Assembly: GCF_030345715.1 (NCBI RefSeq)
Contig: NZ_JAUASX010000004.1
Span: 186,001-250,000 of the forward strand
DNA length: 64,000 nt
From: Solimonas sp. SE-A11
GTDB taxonomy: Bacteria > Pseudomonadota > Gammaproteobacteria > Nevskiales > Nevskiaceae
Direction of reading: 5' to 3'
Part shown: positions 17,179 through 25,323 of the stretch, in pieces
Position numbering within the stretch: position 1 is the first letter of the stretch
Layout of the letters: every line of letters starts with the position of its first letter
The notes under the pieces: generated by a model
Seen by the model: the letters and a program-made list of their open reading frames with translations, nothing else
What the model was told of the DNA's origin: nothing
Database searches by the model: none
Made by a program: the position numbers and the translations under genes

Positions 17179-17822
17179 ACCCCAAGAAGCGACACGAGAT
17201 CTTCTCGCGCCTGCGCGACGCCAACCCGGCGCCGACCACCGAGCTCAACTACAGCACGCCCTTCGAACTGCTGGTGGCCGTGGTGCTGTCCGCCCAGGCC
17301 ACCGACGTCGGGGTCAACAAGGCCACGGCCAGGCTCTTTCCCGTCGCCAATACGCCAGAAGCCATCCTGGCCCTGGGCGAGGACGGCCTGAAGCAGCACA
17401 TCAAGACCATCGGCCTGTACCAGACCAAGGCCAAGAACGTCATCGGCCTCTGCCAGCAGTTGCTGGACCTGCACGGTGGCGAGGTGCCTCGCGATCGCGA
17501 GGCGCTGGAGGCCTTGCCGGGGGTCGGCCGCAAGACCGCCAACGTGGTGATGAACACGGCCTTCGGCGAGGCCACCATCGCCGTGGACACGCACATCTTC
17601 CGCGTGTCCAACCGCACCGGCCTGGCTCCCGGCAAGAACGTGCGCCAGGTGGAGGACCGCCTGCTCAAGTTCACCCCCGAGGAATTCCGCCGCGACGCCC
17701 ACCACTGGCTGATCCTACACGGCCGCTACGTCTGCAAGGCGCTCAAGCCCGAGTGCATGCAGTGCCGCATCGCCGACCTCTGCGAATACAAGCACAAACG
17801 CCTGCCGCCCCCGATTCCATGA
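17175..17822 (+). CDS. nth: Endonuclease III
   Basis: The 215-residue protein is a full-length Nth (E. coli 211). It shows the helix-hairpin-helix [15 protein letters not shown] with the catalytic lysine, the catalytic aspartate in [14 protein letters not shown], and the C-terminal 4Fe-4S ligand pattern C-x6-C-x2-C-x5-C in [17 protein letters not shown]. The enzyme removes oxidised pyrimidines and nicks at abasic sites in base excision repair. Its ATG overlaps the rnfB stop (ATGA), and the next small gene overlaps its stop in the same way, so the three genes form an operon. Confidence 0.96.
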   Translation: MNPKKRHEIFSRLRDANPAPTTELNYSTPFELLVAVVLSAQATDVGVNKATARLFPVANTPEAILALGEDGLKQHIKTIGLYQTKAKNVIGLCQQLLDLHGGEVPRDREALEALPGVGRKTANVVMNTAFGEATIAVDTHIFRVSNRTGLAPGKNVRQVEDRLLKFTPEEFRRDAHHWLILHGRYVCKALKPECMQCRIADLCEYKHKRLPPPIP

Positions 17823-18175
17823 AACCACTCGCCCCCAGACCACGCCTGCACGCCCTGCCGATCATCGCCGTTACCCTGGGTTTGGGCCTCGGCGCCTACC
17901 ACGGCGAACGCTGGTACAAGCTCCCGCGATACACGGAGCAGGATCTGCAGGCCTCGGTGGAATTGAACCTCGCCATGGACCTGGAACGCCGCGGTCCCAC
18001 CCTGCAGCCCTCGGTGGAAGACCGCGAGCGGCTGCGCAACCAGATCCGCCAGGAGATCGACGCGGACATCGCCCGCGAGCGACGGGAGGTCAAACAGGGC
18101 TTTGCGGGCGCGATGCTGATGCTGCTGTTCGGAGGGGGATACTTGGCGCTGCGCTCACGCAGCCGCGGAGGCTGA
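17819..18175 (+). CDS. Small membrane protein of unknown function
   Basis: The ATG at 17819 overlaps the nth stop (ATGA). The 118-residue product has a positively charged N-terminus, a first hydrophobic segment (LPIIAVTLGLGLGAYHG, about residues 13-29), a charged helical middle (about 40-95, rich in Arg and Glu, possibly coiled coil), a second membrane segment (FAGAMLMLLFGGGYLAL) and an Arg/Ser/Gly tail. Both ends are probably cytoplasmic, with the acidic-basic helix in the periplasm. I do not recognise the family. Translation is likely coupled to nth and rnfB. Confidence 0.75.
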   Translation: MKPLAPRPRLHALPIIAVTLGLGLGAYHGERWYKLPRYTEQDLQASVELNLAMDLERRGPTLQPSVEDRERLRNQIRQEIDADIARERREVKQGFAGAMLMLLFGGGYLALRSRSRGG

Positions 18176-18210
18176 GCAGGGGCTGGCAGGATTTTTCCCA
18201 CACCAGAATA

Positions 18211-18239
18211 AAGAAGGGCGGCTCAAGGCCGCCCTTCTT
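18211..18239. terminator. Bidirectional terminator between convergent genes
   Basis: A perfect twelve-base stem AAGAAGGGCGGC / GCCGCCCTTCTT with loop TCAAG lies between the rnfB-nth operon (plus) and the Ig-like protein gene (minus), 26 bases from the latter's stop. Short T/A runs on both sides suit both directions. Confidence 0.8.
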
Positions 18240-18265
18240 CATCGTTTCACTGGCTACCGAATCTG

Positions 18266-21244
18266 TCAGGGGCCCGGGGGCGTCACGTCATCCAGACGCA
18301 AACGCAGCTCGTAGCGGGTATCGACCCCACTGGGACTAATCACCCTCAGTGTCAGCGCGCCCAACTGATCGCCCGGGACATATGCCTCGTCCACAATCGT
18401 CCAGGAGTAGGTGTTGCCCGCGACCGAATCGTCGTTGGTATCCGGCACGATGAAGTCGTCCGTGGGCGTGATCGTCACGTCGCCTCCGTCATTGACCAGA
18501 GAGATGATCGTCCCCGACGGCATCGGCTGATCGTTGCGGTCACGGATCACGACACGGAAGGTCACCGTGCCACCGGTTCCCGCCCGCGTCGGGATGGTTA
18601 CGGTCGGGACATTGCCGTCTTCGAACACGAAGCTGCCACCGTTGACCGTAACATCACCCGTCGGAGGCGTGATGTCGATTTCCGGTCGCGAGGCCGACAT
18701 GGTCAGCACCTGTGTGTCGAACACGTAGAGGCTCTTCTGCGTGTCGCAAAGGGCCGTCCCCGCATCGCAGAGCGTACCGGTGAACTTGCCGTTGGGACCG
18801 TCACGCACGCCGTTGCTGTTGAAGTCCTGGAATTCCTCGGACCCCGCGTTGTAGACGCCGTCCAGGTTGTTGTCCAGCCAGGGCTCCGGCAGATCCTGGA
18901 ACGGCTCGCCGGCGTCATACCGGCCATTGCCGTTGAGATCGACGAAGCTCTCCTCGCCGATGCCGAAGGCGAGAATCTGCGTCCGCGGCCGGCGAGGGTT
19001 CTGGCTGCGCCATGTTGCCGAGCAGGTGCCGTTGGTCATGATGCAGCTACCCGCGATCGCGCCGCCATTGGTGCGGAAGGCGAAGGAGGTGCCATCCGGG
19101 GCCGGATTGTTGAATCGGTCTGCAGCACGAATCGTTGCCGTAACTTCAGTGCCATCCCGATCGAGGCCCTCGGCGTTGTGCGTCGACAGCGACAGCGACA
19201 CGCTGTCCTGGTCGGGCAGGCCGGTGGTGATCGTCAGATTGCTGGAGACGGTCGAAACCTTGGTTTCCACGCCACTGTTGACCTGGGTGGCGGTCGCGGT
19301 GACACGCACCGAGGTCTGCACCGTACCGGCGCGCAGGCGGGTCACTACGCGACCATTGGCGTCGGTCACCGCACTGGTCGGCTCCAATTGGATGCCGCCG
19401 ACAACCGTGTTCGGGCTGAAGGTGACCGTCTGACCCGGAAGCGGGCCGCCGTTGGTGGTTTGCACCTGGAACACCAGCTCGGAGACTTCATTCAGGCCCG
19501 TGCCCTTGATGCCGACGGTGGTCGGCGTGGCGGAAACGAAGCTGATCGCGTTCAGCGGGCCCGGCGGAGGCAGAGGCGGCGCAGGATCTGGCGTGAACGT
19601 CACCGTCACGGCACGCGTGGAGACGACACCCTTGGGCGTGGTCACCTTGATGGTAAAGACGCCCGAGCGGGGCTCATCCAAGCCTTCCGGCGGCTGGATC
19701 GCGAAGTTGTAGGGGTACGCCCCCGCTGTACTGGTGCAGGGCTGTACATACGTGCTGTCGCCCACGATGGAGCCCAGCGAGGTCGTCGCCGTCACCGTGG
19801 TCTCGCCCGGCATGGGCTGGCCGGCGCTGTCGGAGACCAGCACGTTCACGCCCACGGCGCCGTTAGAGAGATCGATGGGGCTGGGAGAAATCTGGATGGT
19901 GGCGGCGGAGCCCGACATGATGATGCGCTGCGAATCGCGCACATGCAGCGACGTCGCCGTGTCGCAGCCGGAATCACAGAGCACGCCGGTAAAGTTGCCG
20001 CTGCCGGCCGTGAAGCTGCCGTTGTTGTTGAAGTCCAGGAACGGCTCCACCGAATCGCGAACGCCGTCCTCGTCATTGTCGAGGAAAGCCTCCGCCAGGT
20101 CCGTGAAGGGCTCGCCGGCGTTGTAGCGGCCGTTGCCGTTTACGTCGGTGAAGCTTTCCTCGCCGATGGCCGTGGCCAGGATCGTAACGCGGTGATCCCC
20201 GGTGCGCGGGCTCTGGCTGCGGAAGGTCACGCTGCAGGCGCCACCGGAAGTGAGGCACTGCGGCTGGATGGAGCCGCCCTCGGCCCGGAAGGCAACGGCC
20301 GTGCCATCAGGTACCGGGTTGTTGAAGCGATCAGCGGCAAGAATATTGACACTGGTCGTGACGCCGTCGTAATCGCCGCCTTCGATGTTGAAGCAGCCCA
20401 CGCTCAGCGAAAAGCTGTCCTGATCGGCCAGGCCGGTCGAGATGACCAGCGAGTCGGACTGTGCCGGCGGGATGTTGGGCAGGCTGGTCTGAGCCGTGAC
20501 GCGCACGCTGGTCGCCACGGTACCGGACCGGACGGTGGTCTGGACGAAGCCGTTGCTGTCGGTGGTGCCGGTGGTGGGATTCAGCGTGATGCCACCCACC
20601 GTGGTGTCGAGGCTGAAGGTCACATTGACATTGGCTACCGGGCCGCCGGCGGAATTCAGCGCACGGAAGCGCACGGCCGAGGTTTCCGGCTGGCCGGCTC
20701 CGCGCAGGCGGATCGCCGCGGGAGCGGCGGAGGTGAACTGCAGGGAGCTGATCGGCGAAGGCTGCACCGTGACCGAACCCTGGGCTACGAGCGAGGCGCC
20801 TCCGACTGTCGCCGTGGCGCGGACCAGGTCGCTGCCGGAGCAACCCAGCGCACGGTAGTTGCTCGTGGCGCTGCCGCCGGTGGCAAGCACGGGAGAATCG
20901 ATCGACGCACGGTCGTTGGACGCGCAGGGCGAGGAGAAGGTCACCTCGACCAGGTCGGTCAGCAGGGCATTATTGTTGGCCGTGTCAACGATGTTGACCC
21001 GCAGGGTGGTGCTACCACCGGCGGCTACCGATGCGCTGCCGATCTCGATCGTGCCCGGCGTGAATGTGCTGCCGTTGAGAACCCCCAGGCGATAGACAGG
21101 AGTATTGGGATTGCCACCGCCGTTGTTGCCGCCGTTATTTCCGCCGTTGTTGCCACCATCGCCGCCGACACTACCCCCGCCGCAGGCCGAAAGCGCAAGC
21201 GTGGAAACCACGGCAAACAGGAACCCACGAGTGTTCTTGAACAT
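18266..21244 (-). CDS. Large Ig-like repeat surface lipoprotein with calcium-binding-type motifs
   Basis: The 992-residue precursor has a lipoprotein signal (VVSTLALSACGG, Cys near residue 21) and a flexible GGNN repeat tether to about residue 47. The rest is a series of bacterial Ig-like (invasin/Big-1-type) domains in two similar halves of about 400 residues. Each half contains the sequence F[TV]D[VL]NGNGRY[ND]AGEPF followed by further D-x-[DN]-x-[DN]-G runs (DNDEDGV, DFNNNGS, DNNLDGV, DFNSNGV), which resemble EF-hand/dockerin calcium loops, and a pair of nearby cysteines. It is probably an outer-membrane-attached adhesin or structural protein stabilised by calcium. Substrate or partner is unknown. 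It is monocistronic. Confidence 0.8.
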   Translation of the reverse strand: MFKNTRGFLFAVVSTLALSACGGGSVGGDGGNNGGNNGGNNGGGNPNTPVYRLGVLNGSTFTPGTIEIGSASVAAGGSTTLRVNIVDTANNNALLTDLVEVTFSSPCASNDRASIDSPVLATGGSATSNYRALGCSGSDLVRATATVGGASLVAQGSVTVQPSPISSLQFTSAAPAAIRLRGAGQPETSAVRFRALNSAGGPVANVNVTFSLDTTVGGITLNPTTGTTDSNGFVQTTVRSGTVATSVRVTAQTSLPNIPPAQSDSLVISTGLADQDSFSLSVGCFNIEGGDYDGVTTSVNILAADRFNNPVPDGTAVAFRAEGGSIQPQCLTSGGACSVTFRSQSPRTGDHRVTILATAIGEESFTDVNGNGRYNAGEPFTDLAEAFLDNDEDGVRDSVEPFLDFNNNGSFTAGSGNFTGVLCDSGCDTATSLHVRDSQRIIMSGSAATIQISPSPIDLSNGAVGVNVLVSDSAGQPMPGETTVTATTSLGSIVGDSTYVQPCTSTAGAYPYNFAIQPPEGLDEPRSGVFTIKVTTPKGVVSTRAVTVTFTPDPAPPLPPPGPLNAISFVSATPTTVGIKGTGLNEVSELVFQVQTTNGGPLPGQTVTFSPNTVVGGIQLEPTSAVTDANGRVVTRLRAGTVQTSVRVTATATQVNSGVETKVSTVSSNLTITTGLPDQDSVSLSLSTHNAEGLDRDGTEVTATIRAADRFNNPAPDGTSFAFRTNGGAIAGSCIMTNGTCSATWRSQNPRRPRTQILAFGIGEESFVDLNGNGRYDAGEPFQDLPEPWLDNNLDGVYNAGSEEFQDFNSNGVRDGPNGKFTGTLCDAGTALCDTQKSLYVFDTQVLTMSASRPEIDITPPTGDVTVNGGSFVFEDGNVPTVTIPTRAGTGGTVTFRVVIRDRNDQPMPSGTIISLVNDGGDVTITPTDDFIVPDTNDDSVAGNTYSWTIVDEAYVPGDQLGALTLRVISPSGVDTRYELRLRLDDVTPPGP
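21117..21152 (-). repeat. Three tandem 12-base units encoding the GGNN tether
   Basis: Units CCGCCGTTGTTG, CCGCCGTTATTT and CCGCCGTTGTTG lie in phase in the 5' part of the Ig-like lipoprotein gene. Gain or loss of a unit would change tether length without shifting the frame. Confidence 0.7.
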
Positions 21245-21370
21245 TTTGCTCCAGCCCGCCGCGTCCCCCGCGGCTCGAGGTAAAAGTCAGCCCGATGCTA
21301 TCCCACAAAATCAATCAAAACAAGCAAATCAGGCGACAAGTGAAAGTAGAGTGCAAAGTGCGCGCTGGGG

Positions 21371-21446
21371 TGGTGCCCTTGGCAGGAATCGAACCTGCGA
21401 CCTACCGCTTAGGAGGCGGTCGCTCTATCCACTGAGCTACAAAGGC
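21371..21446 (-). tRNA. tRNA-Arg (anticodon CCT)
   Basis: On the minus strand the acceptor stem GCCTTTG pairs with CAAGGGC, the D arm is GCTC...GAGC, the anticodon stem-loop is ACCGC-CTCCTAA-GCGGT with anticodon CCT reading AGG, and the T arm is GCAGG-TTCGATT-CCTGC. The 3' CCA is encoded in the DNA (21371-21373). All stems pair, so the gene looks functional. Confidence 0.96.
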
Positions 21447-21555
21447 ATCTTGGCATGGCCAGGCGACGGTTTGAGGTCCGGCGCGCGACGTGTCGTGGCA
21501 ACCGGCCCGGAATATTGTAGCGCCGACCGTGTCCAAGCGGCTGTAAGCCATCCGC

Positions 21556-21561
21556 TATACT
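21556..21561 (+). promoter_or_regulatory. Candidate -10 box of gspA
   Basis: TATACT lies 41 bases before the GTG start of gspA. The short palindrome CGGTCC-AA-GGACCG follows in the putative leader. Confidence 0.35.
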
Positions 21562-21602
21562 CGAACCGGTCCAAGGACCGATCCTTCAAAGATCCCAAAC
21601 CT

Positions 21603-23261
21603 GTGTATACCCAGTTCTTCCAACTCCGGGAGATGCCGTTTGCCATCACCCCGGACCCTGCCTACCTCTATATGTCCCCGCGCCACCAGGAGGCGCTGGG
21701 GCATCTGCTGTATGGCACCGGCCAGCACGGCGGCTTCGTCCAGCTGACCGGCGAGGTCGGCACCGGCAAGACCACGATCGTCCGTACCCTGCTGGAACAG
21801 CGCCTGGCCGATGTCGACGTGGCCATGGTGCACAATCCGAGGCAGTCGGAAATGGAGTTCGTGCAGTCGATCTGTGACGAACTGCACGTCGGCTACCAGG
21901 CGCCGGTCACACTCAAGACCCTGGTCGATGCACTGAACAGCCATTTGCTGAAGAGCCATGCCGAGGGGCGCCGCACGGTCCTGATCATCGACGAGGCGCA
22001 GAACCTGCGGCCCGAGGTGCTGGAGCAGGTGCGCCTGCTGACCAACCTCGAGACCACCAAGGACAAGCTGCTGCGGATCATGCTGATCGGCCAGCCGGAA
22101 CTGTCCGAGCTGCTGGCCCGGCCGGACCTGCGCCAGCTGGCACAGCGCATCACCGCGCGCTTCCACCTGACCCCGCTGAGTGCCGCGGAGACCACCGAGT
22201 ACATCCAGCACCGCCTGCGGGTCGCCGGGGCGGAGACCGAGATCTTCAGCCCGGCGGCCTGCCAGCAGGTCCACCGCTATGCCCGCGGCATCCCGCGCCT
22301 GATCAACATCGTCTGCGACCGTGCGCTGCTGGGAGCCTATTCCCAGGGCCAGCGCCGCATCAGCCCGGACATGATCAAGCACGCCGCCCGCGAGGCCATC
22401 GGCGAGCTGCCGACCACCTTCGACCCCGGCGCGCCGCGGCGCTGGGCCAGCATCGAGACGCTCAGTGCCCTGGCCCTGGCGGCCTGTACCCTGGCCTTCC
22501 TCTACACCTTCGTGATCGCTCCGCGCCTGCAGCCCGCCCCGGCCGCCGGTGAAGCCGACACCCCGGCGGTCGCCGCCTCGCCCGCCGCCCGCCCCGCCCC
22601 GGCGGCGACCGTGCCGCAACGGCCGGCAGTCGCCCCGACGTCCATGCCCGCCAGCCAGCTCGACCAGCTGCTGCGCATGCCGCAGCCGCTGCCGGACCTG
22701 ATGGGGCAGCTGGTGCGCCTCTGGGGTGCGCAGCTGCGCCTGCCGCGCGGGGGCAACCCCTGCGAGGCGCTGAGCCGCGACCGGCTGGAGTGCTATCGCA
22801 GCAACGGCAGCTGGTCCGACCTGGGCCAGATCAACCGGGCGGCGATCCTGGTGCTGAAGACGCCGCAGGGCGAACAGCACGTGCTGCTGCGCGAGCTCAC
22901 CACCACCCACGCCGGCTTCGACACCCCCTTCGGCACCGTGCGCATCACCCTCGGCGAGCTCGACAAGCTGTGGAGCGGTGACTTCCTGCTGCTGTGGCGC
23001 CGCGATACCGCCGACGGCCCCCTGCGCCCGGGCGACCGCAGCGCCGCCGTGCCCCTGGTCTGGGAGCGCCTGGCGGAGCTGGACGGCGTGGCGATCCCGC
23101 CGGAAGTGAATACCTATTACGGACGCAAGCTGGAGGACGCGCTGCGCCAGTTCCAGCAGCAGCGCGGCCTGCCGGTGGACGGCGTGCTGAACACCCGCAC
23201 GCTGATCGCACTGGGCGATGGCCAGCCTTCGACGCCGACGCTGCTGGGGAACACCCGATGA
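21603..23261 (+). CDS. gspA: General secretion pathway ATPase GspA/ExeA with peptidoglycan-binding domain
   Basis: The start is the GTG at 21603, giving the typical ExeA N-terminus MYTQFFQLREMPFAITPDPAYLYMSP; 552 residues. The cytoplasmic AAA domain has Walker A GEVGTGKT (50-57) and Walker B VLIIDEAQ, then one membrane span (about 285-303), a Pro/Ala-rich linker, and a periplasmic part ending in a peptidoglycan-binding PG_binding_1 motif (LEDALRQFQQQRGLPVDGVLNTRT). In Aeromonas, ExeA with ExeB inserts the type II secretin through peptidoglycan. gspB follows with an ATGA overlap. No other type II secretion genes are in the window. Confidence 0.9.
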   Translation: MYTQFFQLREMPFAITPDPAYLYMSPRHQEALGHLLYGTGQHGGFVQLTGEVGTGKTTIVRTLLEQRLADVDVAMVHNPRQSEMEFVQSICDELHVGYQAPVTLKTLVDALNSHLLKSHAEGRRTVLIIDEAQNLRPEVLEQVRLLTNLETTKDKLLRIMLIGQPELSELLARPDLRQLAQRITARFHLTPLSAAETTEYIQHRLRVAGAETEIFSPAACQQVHRYARGIPRLINIVCDRALLGAYSQGQRRISPDMIKHAAREAIGELPTTFDPGAPRRWASIETLSALALAACTLAFLYTFVIAPRLQPAPAAGEADTPAVAASPAARPAPAATVPQRPAVAPTSMPASQLDQLLRMPQPLPDLMGQLVRLWGAQLRLPRGGNPCEALSRDRLECYRSNGSWSDLGQINRAAILVLKTPQGEQHVLLRELTTTHAGFDTPFGTVRITLGELDKLWSGDFLLLWRRDTADGPLRPGDRSAAVPLVWERLAELDGVAIPPEVNTYYGRKLEDALRQFQQQRGLPVDGVLNTRTLIALGDGQPSTPTLLGNTR

Positions 23262-23944
23262 GCTACATCCTCGACGCGCTGCGCAAGGCCGAGCGCGAAC
23301 GCAACCTCGGCCAGCCGCCCTCGATGCAGGCGGTAACCCAGCCCTCGGCCCTACACCGGCCCCAGCGGCGCCCGCTATGGCCGCTGCTGTTGGGGCTGGC
23401 CGTGCTGATGCTCATTGCCACGGCCGCCACGCTGGCCTGGCAGCGGCATCGCGCGCCCGCAGCGGTGGCACCGGCCGAGGCAACGCCGGATCGGGCGCCC
23501 GCCGCAGCCCTGCCGGCGCCGGCACCCGGCGCGGTCAGCAGTTTCGACGACCTGGCTCCGCCGGAACCCGCGCTGCCGCCGGTCGAGGAAGAGGAAATGC
23601 CGGCTGAAGTGGCCGCGCCCCCGCCACCCGCCGCGCGGGCCGCCCCTGCGGAGGCGCCGCCGGTACAGGAAGAGGAGCTGGTGGAAGAACCGGCCACGAT
23701 GGCGGAGCCGGTGCTGCCGCTGGTGCGCGACATGCCGCCGTCCTGGCGCGCCGCCTTCCCGCAGCTCACGGTGGAAGTCCATGTCTACAACCACAGTCGC
23801 GACAAGCGCTGGGTGATGATCGGCTCTCGCCGTTACCGGGAAGGAGAGGCCCTGGCGGAAGGTCCGCGCCTGATCGAGATCACGCCGGACGGCATCGTCT
23901 TCGAGCAGCAGGGACAGCGGGCGCTGTACCCGATCACCCGCTAG
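23258..23944 (+). CDS. gspB: General secretion pathway protein GspB
   Basis: The 228-residue protein begins with the GspB hallmark MSYILDALRKAERERNLG, followed by one membrane span (about residues 40-58), a long Pro/Ala/Glu-rich periplasmic linker, and a folded C-terminal domain of about 60 residues (PQLTVEVHVYNHSRDKRWVMIG, then GDGIVFEQQGQ-like strands) that resembles the GspB/PulB HR domain known to contact the secretin. It overlaps gspA by four bases. An IS3-family element begins 11 bases after its stop codon, so any native 3' untranslated region or terminator has been displaced. Confidence 0.9.
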   Translation: MSYILDALRKAERERNLGQPPSMQAVTQPSALHRPQRRPLWPLLLGLAVLMLIATAATLAWQRHRAPAAVAPAEATPDRAPAAALPAPAPGAVSSFDDLAPPEPALPPVEEEEMPAEVAAPPPPAARAAPAEAPPVQEEELVEEPATMAEPVLPLVRDMPPSWRAAFPQLTVEVHVYNHSRDKRWVMIGSRRYREGEALAEGPRLIEITPDGIVFEQQGQRALYPITR

Positions 23945-23955
23945 GGCGACCCGGG

Positions 23956-23983
23956 TGACCCGTCCTGAAGTAGGTTGACACCT
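23956..23983. repeat. Inverted repeat at the orfB end of the IS
   Basis: TGACCCGTCCTG-N5-GGTTGACACCT, matching the opposite end at 25243-25270 in 23 of 28 positions. Confidence 0.9.
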
Positions 23984-24003
23984 ATGCGGGATAAAGCTGG
24001 TTG

Positions 24004-24834
24004 CTAAAGTATGCTGGATACAGACGCCCGATGGACTTCATCGGGCGTTTTGTATTTGAGGGCCAAGTGTGGCCGTTCGTGGTTGTAGATGTGGATGGAC
24101 TGGCGGACCATCTGTCGGGCCTGCGCCAGGTTGGCGGGTCGCTGGAGGAGGAATTCGTTCTTCAGGATGCCGTTGACGCGCTCCGCCAGGGCGTTCTGGT
24201 AGCAGTCGTAGCCGTCGGTCATCGAGCAAGTCAGCCCGTGTTGCTGGTGAATCTGCTGGTAGACGTTCGCGCAGTACTGGATGCCCCGGTCGGAGTGATG
24301 GATCAGCCGCTGAGCCGTCTGCCGGGTCTTGAGCGCCATTTTCAGAGCCTCACCGACCTGCTCGGTCTGCAGGCTGTCGTGGACGTGATAGCCGACGATC
24401 TTGCGGGAGTAGGCATCCGTGACCAGACTCAGGTAGACGCATTTCTCCCGCGTCGGCAGGTAGGTGATGTCGGCGACCCAGACCTGCTCGCCGGCTACGG
24501 GCTGGATGCCGCTGTCCGGCCTGAGCAGGTTCGGATGCTTGCGGAAGCGGTGATGGCTGTCGGTGGTCTTGTGGTACGCCCGGCGGCTGGGGACCAGCAT
24601 CCGGGCGTTGCGCAGGATGCTGAACAGGCTGTCCCGTCCCACCTGGAGGTCACCCCGTAGCAGGTGCTGCAGCTTGCGAGTGCCCACGCGCGGCTGGCGC
24701 AGGCGAATCTGCTCCACGCGCTGGATCACCTCGGAACAGACCTGCGCGCGTTCACGCGCGCACGCCAGCCGCTGGTAGTACGCCTGCCGGCTGATGCCCA
24801 TGTAGCGGCAAGCCCTGGTCACGCTCAAGCCCAC
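24004..24834 (-). CDS. IS3-family transposase OrfB (DDE integrase)
   Basis: The 276-residue protein has an N-terminal helical HTH_21-type region (RACRYMGISRQAYYQR, VEQIRLRQPRVGTRKL) and an rve integrase core with the catalytic acids in WVADITYLP, LIHHSDRGIQY and NALAERVNGILKNE, followed by YNHERPHLALKYKTP. These are the DD(35)E hallmarks of the IS3 family. It appears to start at a GTG that shares its G with the orfA stop codon (TAGTG), so it may be made by reinitiation and not by the -1 frameshift common in this family. Confidence 0.92.
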   Translation of the reverse strand: MGLSVTRACRYMGISRQAYYQRLACARERAQVCSEVIQRVEQIRLRQPRVGTRKLQHLLRGDLQVGRDSLFSILRNARMLVPSRRAYHKTTDSHHRFRKHPNLLRPDSGIQPVAGEQVWVADITYLPTREKCVYLSLVTDAYSRKIVGYHVHDSLQTEQVGEALKMALKTRQTAQRLIHHSDRGIQYCANVYQQIHQQHGLTCSMTDGYDCYQNALAERVNGILKNEFLLQRPANLAQARQMVRQSIHIYNHERPHLALKYKTPDEVHRASVSSIL

Positions 24835-25217
24835 TACGAGCTTTTGCGCCAGGACTTGCCCACAGGCTTTTTTACCACCACCCCGTAGTCCTTCTTCAGG
24901 ACATCCACCACCGCCTCGAAAAACTGCGCCTTCTCCTTGGCTTCCCGCAGCTCGACCTCCAGCTGCTTGATCTGCTGCTCGGGGGTCAGTGACTTCTTTT
25001 CACTCATCATGGGCTTCCCTGAAGAAGCCCATGATGCCCGCACCGCCGCAGGCCGGCCATATCGCCGTACCCACTTCAGAACCGTCGAGGCACCCTGGAT
25101 GCCGTACCGATCCTGGGCCTGACGACTACTCATCTCACCCCGCTCCACCTGATCCACAACCGCCAACTTAAAGGCCATCGTGTAATCGCGCTGCGTCCTC
25201 TTAACCCTTGATTCCAT
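24834..25217 (-). CDS. IS3-family transposase OrfA (helix-turn-helix)
   Basis: The 127-residue protein has an HTH_Tnp_1-like N-terminus (YTMAFKLAVVDQVERGEMSSRQAQDRYGI, then STVLKWVRRYG) that binds the IS ends, and a C-terminal leucine-zipper-like helix (EQQIKQLEVELREAKEKAQFFEAVVDVL) for multimerisation. A 13-base perfect palindrome lies in the middle of the gene (25005-25036). The start could be the ATG at 25217. It ends at TAG, directly coupled to orfB. Confidence 0.9.
   Translation of the reverse strand: MESRVKRTQRDYTMAFKLAVVDQVERGEMSSRQAQDRYGIQGASTVLKWVRRYGRPAAVRASWASSGKPMMSEKKSLTPEQQIKQLEVELREAKEKAQFFEAVVDVLKKDYGVVVKKPVGKSWRKSS
25005..25036. repeat. 13-base perfect inverted repeat inside orfA
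   Basis: CATCATGGGCTTC at 25005-25017 and GAAGCCCATGATG at 25024-25036 are separated by six bases. In the mRNA this gives a strong hairpin between the DNA-binding and zipper parts of OrfA. Confidence 0.85.
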
Positions 25218-25242
25218 TTGACTCTCCTTCTCGACTTCGAAA

Positions 25243-25270
25243 AGGTGTCAACCCTGGGCAGGACGGGTCA
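25243..25270. repeat. Inverted repeat at the orfA end of the IS
   Basis: Reverse complement begins TGACCCGTCCTG and continues after five bases with GGTTGACACCT. Confidence 0.9.
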
Positions 25271-25278
25271 CAGATGTG

Positions 25279-25301
25279 AAAAAGGCCCGCATCAGCGGGC
25301 C
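25279..25301 (-). terminator. Rho-independent terminator of adk
   Basis: On the minus strand GGCCCGC-TGAT-GCGGGCC is followed by TTTTT. It lies 23 bases after the adk stop and only eight bases from the IS end, so the insertion just spared it. Confidence 0.85.
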
Positions 25302-25323
25302 CTTATTCTTTGCATCACCCCAC

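Larger units (their letters stand above)
23956..25270 (-). mobile_element. IS3-family insertion sequence (about 1315 bp)
   Basis: The element is bounded by 28-base imperfect inverted repeats: TGACCCGTCCTG, five variable bases, then GGTTGACACCT at both ends. It carries orfA and orfB on the minus strand with an intact DDE integrase. The flanks (GGG on the left, CAG on the right) show no obvious target-site duplication. It lies between gspB and the terminator of adk. Both reading frames look intact, so the element may be active; no second copy is in the window. Confidence 0.92.

Noticed and set aside
19178-21283. 701-codon open frame antisense to the Ig-like lipoprotein
   Set aside because: Composition rich in Arg/Gly/His shadow pattern; the minus-strand protein has a signal and repeated domains.
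21371-21446. tRNA-Arg as an integration site of a genomic island
   Set aside because: No integrase gene and no second copy of the tRNA 3' end were noticed nearby.
23950-25275. Target-site duplication for the IS3 element
   Set aside because: Flanking bases GGG/CCGGG and CAG/CAGAT do not match in any 3-5 base comparison.
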